Assembly: GCF_002288365.1 (NCBI RefSeq)
Contig: NZ_CP016782.1
Coordinates: 372,001 to 436,000 of the forward strand
Length of the DNA stretch: 64,000 nucleotides
Source of the DNA: Candidatus Planktophila limnetica
GTDB lineage: Bacteria > Actinomycetota > Actinomycetes > Nanopelagicales > Nanopelagicaceae
Direction of reading: 5' to 3'
The number at the start of each line of letters is the position of its first letter. Positions within the stretch are counted from its first letter, which is position 1. The notes under the pieces were generated by a model. The model did not search any database. It saw only the letters and a list, made by a program, of their open reading frames with translations, and was not told the origin of the DNA. Below, in pieces: positions 16,118 through 25,832 of the stretch. Made by a program: the position numbers and the translations under genes.

Positions 16118-17107
16118 ATGAAAAGCTATAAGGCTTTCAACAGAGTTTTTGCAATTATGTGCGTTCTTACACTTTTTGCTGTTCAGCCAGGTTTTGCAGC
16201 CACGAAATCCGTCATCAAAATAAAGTCTGCAGGCCGAACAGCGAATTCAATTCCAAACACAATACTCAACGGCATAACAGCACCTATTAAAACTATTGGC
16301 ATCAATGGTGATTTCTATATTGATACAAAGAACTTAAACATCTATGGCCCTAAGAAAAACAACATGTGGCCTGCTGCAATTTCACTGCGCGGAACAGCAG
16401 GAATCGCGGGAACTGATGGAAAGTCTGGAACCCCAGGTGTTGCAGGATCTGATGGAAAAACAGTGACAAATACATCAACAGTTTCTGGAACTGCAGGTGC
16501 CACAGGTTCAACTGGTGCAACGGGATTAACAGGTGCAGCTGGATCAAATGGCGCAGCAGGTGAAACAGGTGCAGCGGGTGCATCAGGAAGTGCTGGCCCA
16601 GCGGGACCAACTGGACCAGCAGGTAGTACAGGTGCAACTGGGGCAACTGGGGCGGCGGGTGTTGATGGATCGCCTGGAGTTGCAGGAGTCACTTCAATTT
16701 CTAGTAATCAATTTACATTTGTAAACACTTTGACAGGCATCCCTGGCTCAAGCGCTATTTCCAACAGCTTCGGAGCATTATCGGCCCACAAAAAGTATTT
16801 GGTTCATATTGTAATTTCAGCCGTAACGTCATCGTCCGTTGACATTCCAACTACTTTAAATTTGGTTGTCACGACAACAGCCGGTGCCGTACCCAGTTCA
16901 TTGTGGTTTTTTACAGCAGCAGGAAAGAGATTTGTTTCACCAACGACTAAATTCACCCAAAACATTTTTGCAGATCTGATTATTGACGGAACCTTAATAG
17001 ATTCAGGTTTTGACTTAATTGCCACGGTAACTGCAACTGAAAATTTAGCGGCGACATTAACCTTGGTTGGCTACTTCACGCTCACCGAAGTTGGTTCTAT
17101 TACTTAA
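16118..17107 (+). CDS. Secreted collagen-like (Gly-X-Y) protein
   Basis: 329 residues from ATG 16118 (GAAAGGAAAG upstream; the frame opens earlier at 16022 without support). Order: signal peptide 1-27 (ends QPGFA), a short domain with NGDFYIDTKNLNIYGPK that often precedes bacterial collagen repeats, Gly-X-Y repeats at 92-190 rich in Ala/Thr (interrupted near 114-122), and a beta-rich C-terminal domain 191-329. No sorting motif or C-terminal membrane helix is visible, so it may be released or held by other surface material. It likely forms trimeric stalks; the function is unknown. Confidence 0.85.
   Translation: MKSYKAFNRVFAIMCVLTLFAVQPGFAATKSVIKIKSAGRTANSIPNTILNGITAPIKTIGINGDFYIDTKNLNIYGPKKNNMWPAAISLRGTAGIAGTDGKSGTPGVAGSDGKTVTNTSTVSGTAGATGSTGATGLTGAAGSNGAAGETGAAGASGSAGPAGPTGPAGSTGATGATGAAGVDGSPGVAGVTSISSNQFTFVNTLTGIPGSSAISNSFGALSAHKKYLVHIVISAVTSSSVDIPTTLNLVVTTTAGAVPSSLWFFTAAGKRFVSPTTKFTQNIFADLIIDGTLIDSGFDLIATVTATENLAATLTLVGYFTLTEVGSIT
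16391..16687 (+). repeat. Gly-X-Y coding repeat tract
   Basis: About 33 collagen triplets encoded as GGn-n-n 9-nt periodic units. Near-identical triplets such as GGTGCAACTGGG are tandem, so the tract is prone to length change. Confidence 0.8.
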
Positions 17108-17114
17108 GAAACTA

Positions 17115-17188
17115 TGGAGCGGGTGACCGGGATCGAACCGGCATGGCCAGCTTGGAAGGCTGGGGCTCTACCATTGAGCTACACCCGC
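17115..17188 (-). tRNA. tRNA-Gly (anticodon TCC)
   Basis: Minus-strand cloverleaf: acceptor GCGGGTG/CACCCGC, anticodon stem CCAGC/GCTGG with loop CTTCCAA (anticodon TCC), T-arm GGTTCGATCCC. Discriminator T and CCA are encoded at 17118-17115. Confidence 0.95.
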
Positions 17189-17315
17189 ATTTTTGATGCA
17201 GTTTTTGTGCTGGGCTTAGATTACCTCTGCCGCAGTACGGTTATCGAATCGGGGCTAACGTTATCGCCTCGGTTAGCAAGGGTGAAAATCTCCTCTAGAC
17301 TCACCACTTGCGCCT

Positions 17316-17391
17316 CGGGGCGTAGCGTAGTGGCTAGCGCGCCTGCTTTGGGAGCAGGAGATCGGGAGTTCGAATCTCCCCGCCCCGACCA
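17316..17391 (+). tRNA. tRNA-Pro (anticodon TGG)
   Basis: Cloverleaf with acceptor CGGGGCG/CGCCCCG, anticodon stem CCTGC/GCAGG and loop TTTGGGA (anticodon TGG), T-arm AGTTCGAATCT. Discriminator A and CCA encoded. It stands just before tig, as in many actinobacteria. Confidence 0.95.
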
Positions 17392-17429
17392 TAACTTTTA
17401 ATTTAATACTTATATAAAAGGAGTACTTC

Positions 17430-18713
17430 GTGAAGAGCACGGTAGAAACACTCTCTCCAACCCGTGTTCGTTTAGATATCGAAGTGCCGTATTCAGAGCT
17501 CACACAACATGTTTCTGATGCGTATAAGAAAGTTGCATCACAAGTAAATATCCCAGGGTTTCGTAAAGGAAAAATTCCGGCATCAATGATTGATCAACGC
17601 GTGGGTCGCGGAACTGTCATGGATGAAGCAATTAACTCAGCGCTGCCAGAGTTCTATGGCAAAGCAGCTCGTGAGCACACAGTTCTAGTTATTGGTCGCC
17701 CAACTGTTGATGTGAAAGAGTTTGTAGATAACGAGAAGTTAGTTTTCACCGTTGAAGTAGATGTGCGCCCAGAGGTGAAGTTGCCAGATTTTTCTAAGAT
17801 TGAAATCAAGGTCGATGATGTCGTTATCACCGATACAGATATCACTGAGCAGGTCGACGAATTACGCGCTCGCTTTGGCACTTTAAATACTGTTGAGCGT
17901 GCAATTAAGAGCGGTGATTTTCCAACGCTAGATCTCTCGGCTCGCATTAATGGCGAAGAGGTAGATGGCGGTCAGGCATCTGATATTTCATATGAAGTTG
18001 GTTCTAATCGCATGATTGATGGACTCGATGAAGTACTTGTTGGAATGAGTGCGGGGGATAAGAAAGATTTTCAAACGCAATTAGTAGGACAAGCAGCTGG
18101 TGAAAAAGGCGTTGTGGAAGTTGTAGTTAAAACTGTTAAAGAGCGCGAATTGCCAGCGATGGATGATGCTTTCGCAAAGCTGGCATCAGAGTTTGATACG
18201 TTGGCAGAACTCAAAGCAGATTTTGCTACACGCCTTGAGCGCGTGAAGAAGATGGAACAAGGCGCACAAGCACGCGATTTGCTCGTTGAAAAATTACTTG
18301 CAGAAACTGAAATCCCAGTTCCTGATCTCCTTGTTGACGAAGAAGTAAATGAGCACCTCTCCGGTGAGGGTCGCCTGGAAGATGCCGAACACCGCGCAGA
18401 AGTTGATGGTCAGGTTCGATCATCTCTGAAATCTGATTTCTTACTCGATGCAATCGTGAAGGCAGAAGAAGTTCAGGTCACAGAAGTAGAACTGACTGAG
18501 TATTTAGTTCGCACATCACAGCGTTATGGAATGGCTCCAGAACAATTTGCGCAAGAGTTGCAAAAAGCTGGGCAGATTCAACAACTCGTTGCAGAAGTTG
18601 CTCGCGCCAAAGCACTCGCTGGTGTTCTCTCTCGTATCTCAATAAAAGATGCATCGGGTGCAGCAATTGATCTTGAAGCCCTTGCTCCAAAGCCAGCACC
18701 TGCCGTCGAGTAA
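17430..18713 (+). CDS. tig: Trigger factor, ribosome-bound chaperone and prolyl isomerase
   Basis: Binds nascent chains at the ribosome exit. 427 residues. N-terminal ribosome-docking domain contains the family loop GFRKGKIPASMI (about 43-54; signature GFRxGKxP), followed by the FKBP-type isomerase domain (about 150-240) and the helical C-terminal domain. Start GTG 17430 follows AAAGGAG. It heads the tig–clpP1–clpP2–clpX block, linking folding to proteolysis. Confidence 0.96.
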   Translation: MKSTVETLSPTRVRLDIEVPYSELTQHVSDAYKKVASQVNIPGFRKGKIPASMIDQRVGRGTVMDEAINSALPEFYGKAAREHTVLVIGRPTVDVKEFVDNEKLVFTVEVDVRPEVKLPDFSKIEIKVDDVVITDTDITEQVDELRARFGTLNTVERAIKSGDFPTLDLSARINGEEVDGGQASDISYEVGSNRMIDGLDEVLVGMSAGDKKDFQTQLVGQAAGEKGVVEVVVKTVKERELPAMDDAFAKLASEFDTLAELKADFATRLERVKKMEQGAQARDLLVEKLLAETEIPVPDLLVDEEVNEHLSGEGRLEDAEHRAEVDGQVRSSLKSDFLLDAIVKAEEVQVTEVELTEYLVRTSQRYGMAPEQFAQELQKAGQIQQLVAEVARAKALAGVLSRISIKDASGAAIDLEALAPKPAPAVE

Positions 18714-18719
18714 TCTCTG

Positions 18720-18733
18720 CGCTCTGAGCGAAC
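18720..18733 (+). promoter_or_regulatory. ClgR-like operator upstream of clpP1P2
   Basis: CGCTCTGAGCGAAC fits the published actinobacterial ClgR pattern CGC-N5-GCG followed by WWS. ClgR activates clpP1P2 in Streptomyces and Corynebacterium. A second AGCGC..GCGCT pair follows at 18737-18752. Location between tig and clpP1 supports the call; binding is inference. Confidence 0.45.
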
Positions 18734-18833
18734 ATGAGCGCTTTCACGCGCTTTATTGCAGTAATTGGGAAGCATTTTTGTGCTGACATTGTTAAGGTCA
18801 CTACAGGAGAAATAAATATCAGGAGGATCTCAC

Positions 18834-19469
18834 GTGGAGCACATGAAAGCGCAGACACCGCAGATAGTTGCGCAAGCATCACCAGCATCAATGGGTGGAC
18901 TAGATGAACAGGTTTACAGTCGTTTGCTCCGTGAACGAATTATTTTTCTAGCAGGTCAAGTTGAAGACAACATGGCAAATGCTATTTGCGCACAGATTCT
19001 TTTACTCGCCGCAGAAGATACAGAAAAAGACATCTACCTTTATATCAATTCACCAGGTGGATCCATCACAGCAGGTATGGCCATTTATGACACGATGCAA
19101 TTCGTTAAAAACGATGTAGCAACTGTTGCAATGGGAATGGCTGCATCAATGGGTCAATTCTTGCTAACAGCTGGTGCTCCAGGAAAACGTTATGCACTTC
19201 CAAATGCACGCATCTTGATGCACCAACCACTCGGTGGCATCGGTGGAACTGCAACAGATATTCGTATTCAAGCTGAGAACATGGCAGCAATTAAGAAAAA
19301 GATGGCAGAACTCATTGCTCATCACACTGGTCAAAGCGTTGAGAAAATTACTGCAGATTCAGATCGTGATCGCTGGTTTACAGCTGAAGAAGCCAAGGAA
19401 TATGGCTTTGTGGATCAAATCGCACAATCAGAAGGTCAAGTTTCCGGCAATGCAGGAAAGGCTAAATAA
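18834..19469 (+). CDS. clpP1: ATP-dependent Clp protease proteolytic subunit 1
   Basis: Serine protease ring of the Clp machine. 211 residues, GTG start with AGGAGG 7 nt upstream. Catalytic Ser is in [11 protein letters not shown], His in [10 protein letters not shown] and Asp in the region after it. Actinobacteria need a mixed ClpP1P2 tetradecamer, and the partner follows directly with a TAATG overlap. Confidence 0.96.
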   Translation: MEHMKAQTPQIVAQASPASMGGLDEQVYSRLLRERIIFLAGQVEDNMANAICAQILLLAAEDTEKDIYLYINSPGGSITAGMAIYDTMQFVKNDVATVAMGMAASMGQFLLTAGAPGKRYALPNARILMHQPLGGIGGTATDIRIQAENMAAIKKKMAELIAHHTGQSVEKITADSDRDRWFTAEEAKEYGFVDQIAQSEGQVSGNAGKAK

Positions 19470-20092
19470 TGAATAACATTCCAGAGATTACAAATCGCTA
19501 CGTTCTTCCAACAATTGAAGAAAAAACTGCGTATGGATTTAAGCGTTTAGATCCATATACAAAGTTATTTGAAGAGCGCATTATTTTCCTTGGCCAACCA
19601 ATTGATGACACTGTTGCAAACGATGTTATGGCGCAGTTGTTAACTCTTGAATCAATGGATCCAGATCGCGACATCATGATTTACATCAACTCACCTGGTG
19701 GCTCCTTTACAGCGCTGACAGCAATTTATGACACGATGCAATTCGTGCGCCCAGATGTCATGACAATTTGTCTTGGCCAAGCAGCATCTGCTGCAGCTGT
19801 TCTGCTGGCAGGGGGTGCAAAAGGCAAGCGCTATGCACTTGAAAATTCTCGCATCATGATTCATCAACCATCTTCTGAAGGTGGCGGACAAGCATCTGAT
19901 ATCGAAATTCAAGCTCGCGAAATTCTGCGCATGCGCACACTTCTTGAAGAGTTAATCTCTCGTCACTCAACTCGCTCACCTGCAGAAATTGCCGCAGATA
20001 TCGAACGTGACAAGATTCTTACATCTGCAGAAGCAGTCGAGTACGGACTTATCGATCAGGTTCTAGCGAGTCGTAAAGCAAAGGCTAAGTAA
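19469..20092 (+). CDS. clpP2: ATP-dependent Clp protease proteolytic subunit 2
   Basis: Second ClpP ring partner, 207 residues. Catalytic Ser in [15 protein letters not shown] and His in [12 protein letters not shown]. The first base of its ATG is the last of the clpP1 stop. It differs enough from ClpP1 (Ala-Ala-Ser-Ala rather than Ala-Ala-Ser-Met) to act as the distinct ring that usually contacts ClpX/ClpC. Confidence 0.96.
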   Translation: MNNIPEITNRYVLPTIEEKTAYGFKRLDPYTKLFEERIIFLGQPIDDTVANDVMAQLLTLESMDPDRDIMIYINSPGGSFTALTAIYDTMQFVRPDVMTICLGQAASAAAVLLAGGAKGKRYALENSRIMIHQPSSEGGGQASDIEIQAREILRMRTLLEELISRHSTRSPAEIAADIERDKILTSAEAVEYGLIDQVLASRKAKAK

Positions 20093-20111
20093 GAACTTTT
20101 TCGCATAATTA

Positions 20112-20125
20112 TTCTCTCGGCGAAC
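20112..20125 (+). promoter_or_regulatory. Degenerate ClgR-like half site before clpX
   Basis: TTCTCTCGGCGAAC keeps the right half (GCGAAC) and the spacing of the clpP1 site but loses the left CGC. Weak; given because it sits in the only sizeable gap of the Clp block. Confidence 0.2.
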
Positions 20126-20225
20126 AAAGTAGACCTTCTTTATCCCGCGTATTCACACGCCTTCAATCTATTCTTATCTCTTAGACGTTCCCAAAAACTT
20201 CCCCCAATGGGAACAAAGGAGTGAA

Positions 20226-21521
20226 ATGACACGCATCGGCGAGACTAGCGATCTGCTGAAATGTTCCTTCTGCGGTAAAACTCAGAAGCAAGTCAAGAAA
20301 TTAATTGCCGGCCCAGGTGTTTACATCTGCGATGAGTGCATTGAACTCTGTAATGAAATCATTATCGAAGAGCTTGCAGAGGCAGGAACCCTCGGACTTA
20401 CCGAACTTCCAAAGCCTGCTGAAATTTTTGAATTCCTAGATCAATATGTCATCGGTCAAGATCGTGCAAAGAAATCACTTTCAGTTGCCGTCTATAACCA
20501 TTACAAGCGCGTGCAATCAGGGGATTCAAAGCGCGAAGAATCTATTGAATTAGCAAAGAGCAATATTTTGCTCCTTGGCCCAACTGGCTGCGGTAAAACT
20601 CTTATGGCGCAAACTCTTGCTCGCATGCTCAACGTTCCATTCGCAATTGCTGATGCAACGGCTTTAACTGAAGCAGGCTATGTCGGAGAAGATGTTGAAA
20701 ACATTTTGCTTAAGCTTTTGCAAGCCGCAGATTACGATGTGAAAAAGGCTGAAACAGGAATTATTTATATCGATGAAATCGATAAGGTTGCGCGCAAATC
20801 TGAAAACCCATCTATTACTCGCGATGTTTCCGGTGAAGGTGTTCAGCAAGCACTTCTAAAAATCCTAGAAGGAACTGTTGCATCTGTTCCACCACAAGGC
20901 GGACGCAAGCACCCACATCAAGAATTTATTCAAATCGATACAACAAATGTTCTCTTTATTGTTGGTGGAGCATTCGCTGGTCTAGAAAAGATTATTGAAA
21001 GCCGCAGCGGATCTGCAGGTGTTGGGTTTAATGCAACACTTCAGAGCGAAGCAGTGAAAAACCGCCGTGATATTTTCTCAGATGTCATGCCAGAGGATTT
21101 ATTGAAGTTTGGAATGATTCCAGAGTTCATTGGCCGTCTTCCAGTTATCACAAGCGTTGAAAATCTAGATAAGCCTGCACTGATGCAGATTCTTACCGAA
21201 CCAAAGAACGCTTTGGTCAAGCAATACCAACGCCTCTTTGATATTGACGATGTGGAACTTGAAATCACACCGGAAGCCCTCGATGCAATTGCAGAGCTTG
21301 CTCTTAAGCGCGGAACAGGTGCTCGCGGGCTTCGTGCAATTCTTGAAAGCGTTCTACTTGGTGTGATGTATGACGTTCCAAGTCGCGCAGATATTGCAAA
21401 GGTGATTTTGACCCACGAATGCATTAGCGATGGTGGCGCTCCAACTTTGATTGCTCGCACAGGTGACATTCCTAAAAGGGGTGCACGTCGCGATAAAGGT
21501 CAAGAAGAGAAGAGCGCATAA
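20226..21521 (+). CDS. clpX: ClpX, AAA+ unfoldase of the Clp protease
   Basis: Unfolds substrates and feeds them to ClpP1P2. 431 residues. N-terminal C4 zinc-binding domain (C13, C16, C35, C38), Walker A GPTGCGKT, Walker [11 protein letters not shown], and the ClpX pore and sensor regions. The IGF loop that docks on ClpP is read as I-G-F-type around [15 protein letters not shown] precedes the ATG. It has a 133-bp upstream gap, so it may have its own promoter. Confidence 0.97.
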   Translation: MTRIGETSDLLKCSFCGKTQKQVKKLIAGPGVYICDECIELCNEIIIEELAEAGTLGLTELPKPAEIFEFLDQYVIGQDRAKKSLSVAVYNHYKRVQSGDSKREESIELAKSNILLLGPTGCGKTLMAQTLARMLNVPFAIADATALTEAGYVGEDVENILLKLLQAADYDVKKAETGIIYIDEIDKVARKSENPSITRDVSGEGVQQALLKILEGTVASVPPQGGRKHPHQEFIQIDTTNVLFIVGGAFAGLEKIIESRSGSAGVGFNATLQSEAVKNRRDIFSDVMPEDLLKFGMIPEFIGRLPVITSVENLDKPALMQILTEPKNALVKQYQRLFDIDDVELEITPEALDAIAELALKRGTGARGLRAILESVLLGVMYDVPSRADIAKVILTHECISDGGAPTLIARTGDIPKRGARRDKGQEEKSA

Positions 21522-21523
21522 TC

Positions 21524-21529
21524 TAGACT
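21524..21529 (+). promoter_or_regulatory. Leaderless -10 element of valS
   Basis: TAGACT, 7 nt before the ATG at 21537, no ribosome site. Confidence 0.5.
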
Positions 21530-21536
21530 GCTCCAC

Positions 21537-24125
21537 ATGAGTCAGTCAGACCGCGAACTCGCATCGACCTTTGTACCGGCCGATATCGAAGCGCCACTGT
21601 ATGAAAAGTGGGTGAAGGCTGGCTATTTCACGGCGGATGCAAAATCAGATAAACCGCCATACACAATTGTTATTCCACCACCGAATGTCACAGGTGTTTT
21701 ACACATTGGTCACGCACTCGATCACACATTGCAAGATGTACTCATTCGCATGAAGCGAATGAAAGGTTTTGAAGCGTTGTGGTTACCTGGAATGGATCAC
21801 GCCGGCATTGCAACGCAAAACGTTGTAGAAAAACAACTGGCTGCAGATGGTAAATCTCGTCACGATCTAGGGCGCGAAGAATTTGTTAAAAAAGTTTGGA
21901 AGTGGAAGGCCGAATCCGGCGGAGCAATTCTGGATCAGATGAAAAGACTCGGTGACAGCGCTGATTGGTCCCGTGAAGCTTTCACTATGGATGAGAATTT
22001 ATCTAAAGCAGTACTAACTATTTTTAAGAAACTCTATGACGCAGATTTGATTTATCGAGCCGAGAGAATCATTAACTGGTGCCCTCGATGCTTAACAGCC
22101 TTATCCGATATCGAAGTTGAACACCAAGATATTGATGGCGAATTTGTTCAGATAACTTATGGCGATCCTGGCGAAACTCAAATAAGTATTGCAACAACTC
22201 GACCAGAGACAATGCTGGGCGATGGCGCAGTTGCAGTTAATCCAGATGACCCACGCTATAAGGATTTAGTGGGCAAGCAAGTAAAGCTTCCATACGTCAA
22301 TCGAATGATTCCAATTATCGCCGATGAATTAGTGGATCCAGAGTTTGGAACAGGTGCGGTTAAAGTTACTGCGGCTCATGATCCAAATGACTTTGAAATG
22401 GCGATGCGCCATAACATTCCAATGGTTGTCATCATGAATGAGCACGGTGTTATGTCAGGAACGAATACTCAATTCGATGGCATGGACAGATTTGCTGCGC
22501 GCAAAGCAGTTGTTGAACAACTCCGCGCAGATGGTCGAATTGGTTGGGAAAAACGTCCTTATTCTCACTCAGTTGGTCACTGCCAACGCTGCGCAACAAT
22601 TGTTGAACCACGTTTATCTTTGCAATGGTTCGTCAAAGTTGCACCACTTGCTAAAGCTGCAGCGGACGCGGTTCGAGATGGACGCGTCAAGATTGAACCT
22701 AAAGAAATGGAACCGCGTTACTTTGAGTGGGTAGATAACATGCACGACTGGTGTATCTCCAGACAATTGTGGTGGGGTCATAGAATTCCTGTTTGGTATG
22801 GACCTAATGGTGAAGTCGTAGTTGTTGGTGCAGATGAAAAAACACCAAGTGGATACACGCAAGATCCAGATGTTTTAGATACATGGTTCTCATCTGCACT
22901 CTGGCCATTTTCAACACTTGGATGGCCAGCAGAGAGTGATGATCTAAAGAAGTTTTATCCAACAAGTGTTCTCGTTACAGGTTATGACATTCTCTTCTTC
23001 TGGGTTGCTCGCATGATGCTATTTGGTTTATTTGCAATGGATGGCAAACAACCTTTTCACACTATTGCACTTCATGGTTTAGTACGCGATCAATTTGGAA
23101 AGAAGATGTCTAAGAGCCGCGGAAACACAATTGACCCAATTGAATTTATGGATAAGTACGGCGCCGATGCTCTGCGCTTTACATTGGCACGCGGTGCTAA
23201 TCCTGGAAAAGACCAAGCACTTGCCGAAGATTGGGTTGGCGGATCACGAAATTTTGCTACAAAACTATGGAATGCAACGCGCTTTGCAATGATCAATGGC
23301 GCAACTACTCAGGGCGAACTTCCTGTCACAGCATCGCTTAATGGAATAGATAAGTGGATTCTTTCAAGACTCTCAGAGACAATTTCAGAAGTCGATGGGC
23401 TCTTAGAGTCATACGAATTTGCCCGGGCATGTGATCGTATTTATCACTTCGCTTGGGATGACCTCTGCGATTGGTATCTCGAACTTTCTAAGGAGAGCTT
23501 TGCATCTGGAGATGCTAAAAATTCGCAACGTGTATTAGGTCACGTGCTAGATCAACTATTGCGATTGATGCATCCAGTTATGCCATTTCTGACCGAACAA
23601 CTCTGGACAACTCTGACCGGGGGAGAATCCCTTGTGATTGCCCAGTGGCCGATCGCAAATCCATCTCACATTGATAAGAAGAACGAAAAAATTATTATAA
23701 GTATTCAAGAAGTAATTACCGAAGTACGACGATTCAGAAATGATCAAGGAATCAAGACGTCAGCCAAGATTCCGGGACGCTTCATCGCACCAGCAGAATT
23801 TGCCCCCTATGAAAGTGCGATGCGTTTTGTTTTAAAGCTTGAAGCATCTGAATTCACACCAAGTGCTAACTTACAAATTGGTTTAGTCAAAGCTGAATTC
23901 GATCTGACCGGAACCATTGACGTGACAGCAGAACGTGCGCGGCTGACTAAAGATTTGGCTACAGCTAAGAAGGATTTAGAAACTGCGAATGTAAAGCTTA
24001 ATAACCAAGGCTTTATGGCTAAAGCACCCGCCGAAGTTGTTGTTGAAATCAAAGAGCGCCTTACCAAGACAAGTGCTGATATTGAGCGAATAACTTCACA
24101 ACTAAATTCGCTGCCGGCTAAATAA
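21537..24125 (+). CDS. valS: Valyl-tRNA synthetase
   Basis: Charges tRNA-Val. 862 residues, class I synthetase. HIGH-type motif in PPPNVTGVLHIGHALDHT, an editing domain with TTRPETMLGDGAVAVNP, Cys pairs CPRC and CQRC, and the KMSKS motif GKKMSKSRGNTIDP. The C-terminal 60 residues form the tRNA-binding coiled coil. A leaderless TAGACT promoter precedes it. folC follows at 3 nt. Confidence 0.97.
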   Translation: MSQSDRELASTFVPADIEAPLYEKWVKAGYFTADAKSDKPPYTIVIPPPNVTGVLHIGHALDHTLQDVLIRMKRMKGFEALWLPGMDHAGIATQNVVEKQLAADGKSRHDLGREEFVKKVWKWKAESGGAILDQMKRLGDSADWSREAFTMDENLSKAVLTIFKKLYDADLIYRAERIINWCPRCLTALSDIEVEHQDIDGEFVQITYGDPGETQISIATTRPETMLGDGAVAVNPDDPRYKDLVGKQVKLPYVNRMIPIIADELVDPEFGTGAVKVTAAHDPNDFEMAMRHNIPMVVIMNEHGVMSGTNTQFDGMDRFAARKAVVEQLRADGRIGWEKRPYSHSVGHCQRCATIVEPRLSLQWFVKVAPLAKAAADAVRDGRVKIEPKEMEPRYFEWVDNMHDWCISRQLWWGHRIPVWYGPNGEVVVVGADEKTPSGYTQDPDVLDTWFSSALWPFSTLGWPAESDDLKKFYPTSVLVTGYDILFFWVARMMLFGLFAMDGKQPFHTIALHGLVRDQFGKKMSKSRGNTIDPIEFMDKYGADALRFTLARGANPGKDQALAEDWVGGSRNFATKLWNATRFAMINGATTQGELPVTASLNGIDKWILSRLSETISEVDGLLESYEFARACDRIYHFAWDDLCDWYLELSKESFASGDAKNSQRVLGHVLDQLLRLMHPVMPFLTEQLWTTLTGGESLVIAQWPIANPSHIDKKNEKIIISIQEVITEVRRFRNDQGIKTSAKIPGRFIAPAEFAPYESAMRFVLKLEASEFTPSANLQIGLVKAEFDLTGTIDVTAERARLTKDLATAKKDLETANVKLNNQGFMAKAPAEVVVEIKERLTKTSADIERITSQLNSLPAK

Positions 24126-24128
24126 TTA

Positions 24129-25475
24129 ATGAGCGCAGACGATAACGCACGTGTAGATGCAATCGAGCAGGCGTTGCTTGCACGATGGCCTGAAACACGA
24201 ATTTCGCCAACACTTGATCGAATTGCTGCATTGACAGACATTCTTGGTTCGCCTCAACTCACATATCCAACGATTCATGTGGGCGGAACAAATGGAAAAA
24301 CAACGACATCTCGCATGATTGATTCGCTCTTATTTGAAATGGGACTACGAACCGGGCGTTTTACTAGTCCACATCTCGAAAGTTATTTGGAGAGAATTTC
24401 TATTAACGGTGCACCTATTGATCCCAAGGCCGCGATTTTTGCCTACAACGATCTCTCTGCATATTTGGATTTAATGGATACAAAGTTTGAAAATCCAATC
24501 TCATTTTTTGAAGCCATCACTGCAATGGCTTTTGTGGCCTTTGCAGAACACCCAGTTGATATTGCAATTATTGAAGTGGGTATGGGCGGTCAATGGGATG
24601 CAACCAATGTGGTTGACGCCGATGTTTCAGTATTGATGCCTATTGGTTTAGATCATATGGAATATCTTGGAAATACTCTGGGCGAGATTGCGCAAACTAA
24701 AGCTGGAATAATTAAAGCTGGTGGTTTTATTGTGATGGCAGAACAAAAGCCAGAGGCTGCTAAAGAGTTATTGCGAAGAGCTGCTGAAGTTGAAGCAGAT
24801 ATTGCGCGAGAAGGAATCGAATACTCGCTGGACTCTCGCGCTATCGCTGTTGGCGGGCAAATGATTTCAATTAATGGCTTAAATGAAAAATATGATGAAA
24901 TTTTCTTACCCCTTCATGGTCGCCACCAAGCAACGAACGCCGCATCAGCCTTAGTTGCTGTTGAAGCGTTCTTCGGCGAACAAGCACTTGATCCTGATGC
25001 TGTGAGAGCTGGTTTTGCTAATGTGAAATCTCCAGGGCGATGCGAAGTTATTCATCGGGACCCAACAATCATTTTAGATGCTGCACACAATCCCCATGGC
25101 GCGCAGGCGCTTTCACAAACACTCGCATCAGAATTTACCTTTGATGACACCATTGGAGTTGTTGGAATTTTTGGAGATAAAGATGCACAGGGAATCCTTC
25201 AATCCCTTGAGCCAGTTCTAAATTCAATAATCGTGACTTCAAGTTCATCGCCTCGAGCGATGCCCGTGAAAGAACTTGAATCCCTTGCCATCAAAATCTT
25301 CGGAGCAGACAGAGTCTTTAGTAACGATCATTTAGAGGGCGCCCTTAAGCGAGCTATTGATGATGCCAAACGTCCGCTCAGTGATGACAGTGTTGGAATC
25401 GTTGTGACCGGTTCTGTTGTCACCGTGGGCGAAGCTCGTTCGATTCTGCGTAGATTTTTTGCCAAAGAAGATTAG
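24129..25475 (+). CDS. folC: Folylpolyglutamate synthase / dihydrofolate synthase
   Basis: Adds glutamate to dihydropteroate and folates, retaining them in the cell. 448 residues, Mur-ligase fold. P-loop VGGTNGKTTTSR (about 55-66), FTSPHLESYLERI (the folate loop) and the central-domain LDAAHNPHGAQAL. Conserved actinobacterial partner of valS and of the DUF4233 gene downstream. Confidence 0.94.
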   Translation: MSADDNARVDAIEQALLARWPETRISPTLDRIAALTDILGSPQLTYPTIHVGGTNGKTTTSRMIDSLLFEMGLRTGRFTSPHLESYLERISINGAPIDPKAAIFAYNDLSAYLDLMDTKFENPISFFEAITAMAFVAFAEHPVDIAIIEVGMGGQWDATNVVDADVSVLMPIGLDHMEYLGNTLGEIAQTKAGIIKAGGFIVMAEQKPEAAKELLRRAAEVEADIAREGIEYSLDSRAIAVGGQMISINGLNEKYDEIFLPLHGRHQATNAASALVAVEAFFGEQALDPDAVRAGFANVKSPGRCEVIHRDPTIILDAAHNPHGAQALSQTLASEFTFDDTIGVVGIFGDKDAQGILQSLEPVLNSIIVTSSSSPRAMPVKELESLAIKIFGADRVFSNDHLEGALKRAIDDAKRPLSDDSVGIVVTGSVVTVGEARSILRRFFAKED

Positions 25476-25484
25476 GATTTAACT

Positions 25485-25820
25485 ATGCGCATGCTGGCTT
25501 CTTCAGTTCTGGTTATGGAATCTTTTGTGATGGGTTTTGCATTATTGCTCGCAATGAAAGATCACTCATCACCCGCGCTAATACTCGGTGGAGTAATTGC
25601 AATTCTGTGTTTACTTGCTCCAGGTTTATTGAAGAAAAAAGCGGGCTGGATTCTTGGTTGGATTTTGCAAGTAGCTCTACTTGCCTATGGCTTCGTGGTG
25701 ACATCAATGTTTCTAGTGGGGGCTATTTTCTTGGGGTTATGGATTGCCGCTATTTTCGTGGGTAAAAAGGGCGAAGCAGCCCGCGCAGCCCTGCTGGCTG
25801 CAGGTCCTCCAAATGCCTAA
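25485..25820 (+). CDS. DUF4233 membrane protein
   Basis: 111 residues with three to four hydrophobic helices (from LVMESFVMGFALLLAM, VIAILCLLAPGLL, ILGWILQVALLAYGF, LVGAIFLGLWIAAIF). This family follows folC and precedes ndk throughout Actinobacteria. Its function is not known. The stop overlaps the likely ndk promoter box. Confidence 0.85.
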   Translation: MRMLASSVLVMESFVMGFALLLAMKDHSSPALILGGVIAILCLLAPGLLKKKAGWILGWILQVALLAYGFVVTSMFLVGAIFLGLWIAAIFVGKKGEAARAALLAAGPPNA

Positions 25821-25826
25821 TAGACT
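25821..25826 (+). promoter_or_regulatory. Leaderless -10 element of ndk
   Basis: TAGACT directly after the DUF4233 stop, 6 nt before GTG 25833. Confidence 0.5.
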
Positions 25827-25832
25827 GCGCGT

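Noticed and set aside
16342-16692. Long Pro/Ala-rich and Leu/His-rich frames antisense to the collagen-like gene
   Set aside because: They are complements of the Gly-X-Y repeat codons; periodic composition keeps stops out. No ribosome site or family match.
17240-17277. Imperfect tandem repeat GTTATCG..TCGG..TAAC before tRNA-Pro
   Set aside because: Only two short imperfect copies; may be chance or a weak tRNA terminator. No function can be argued.
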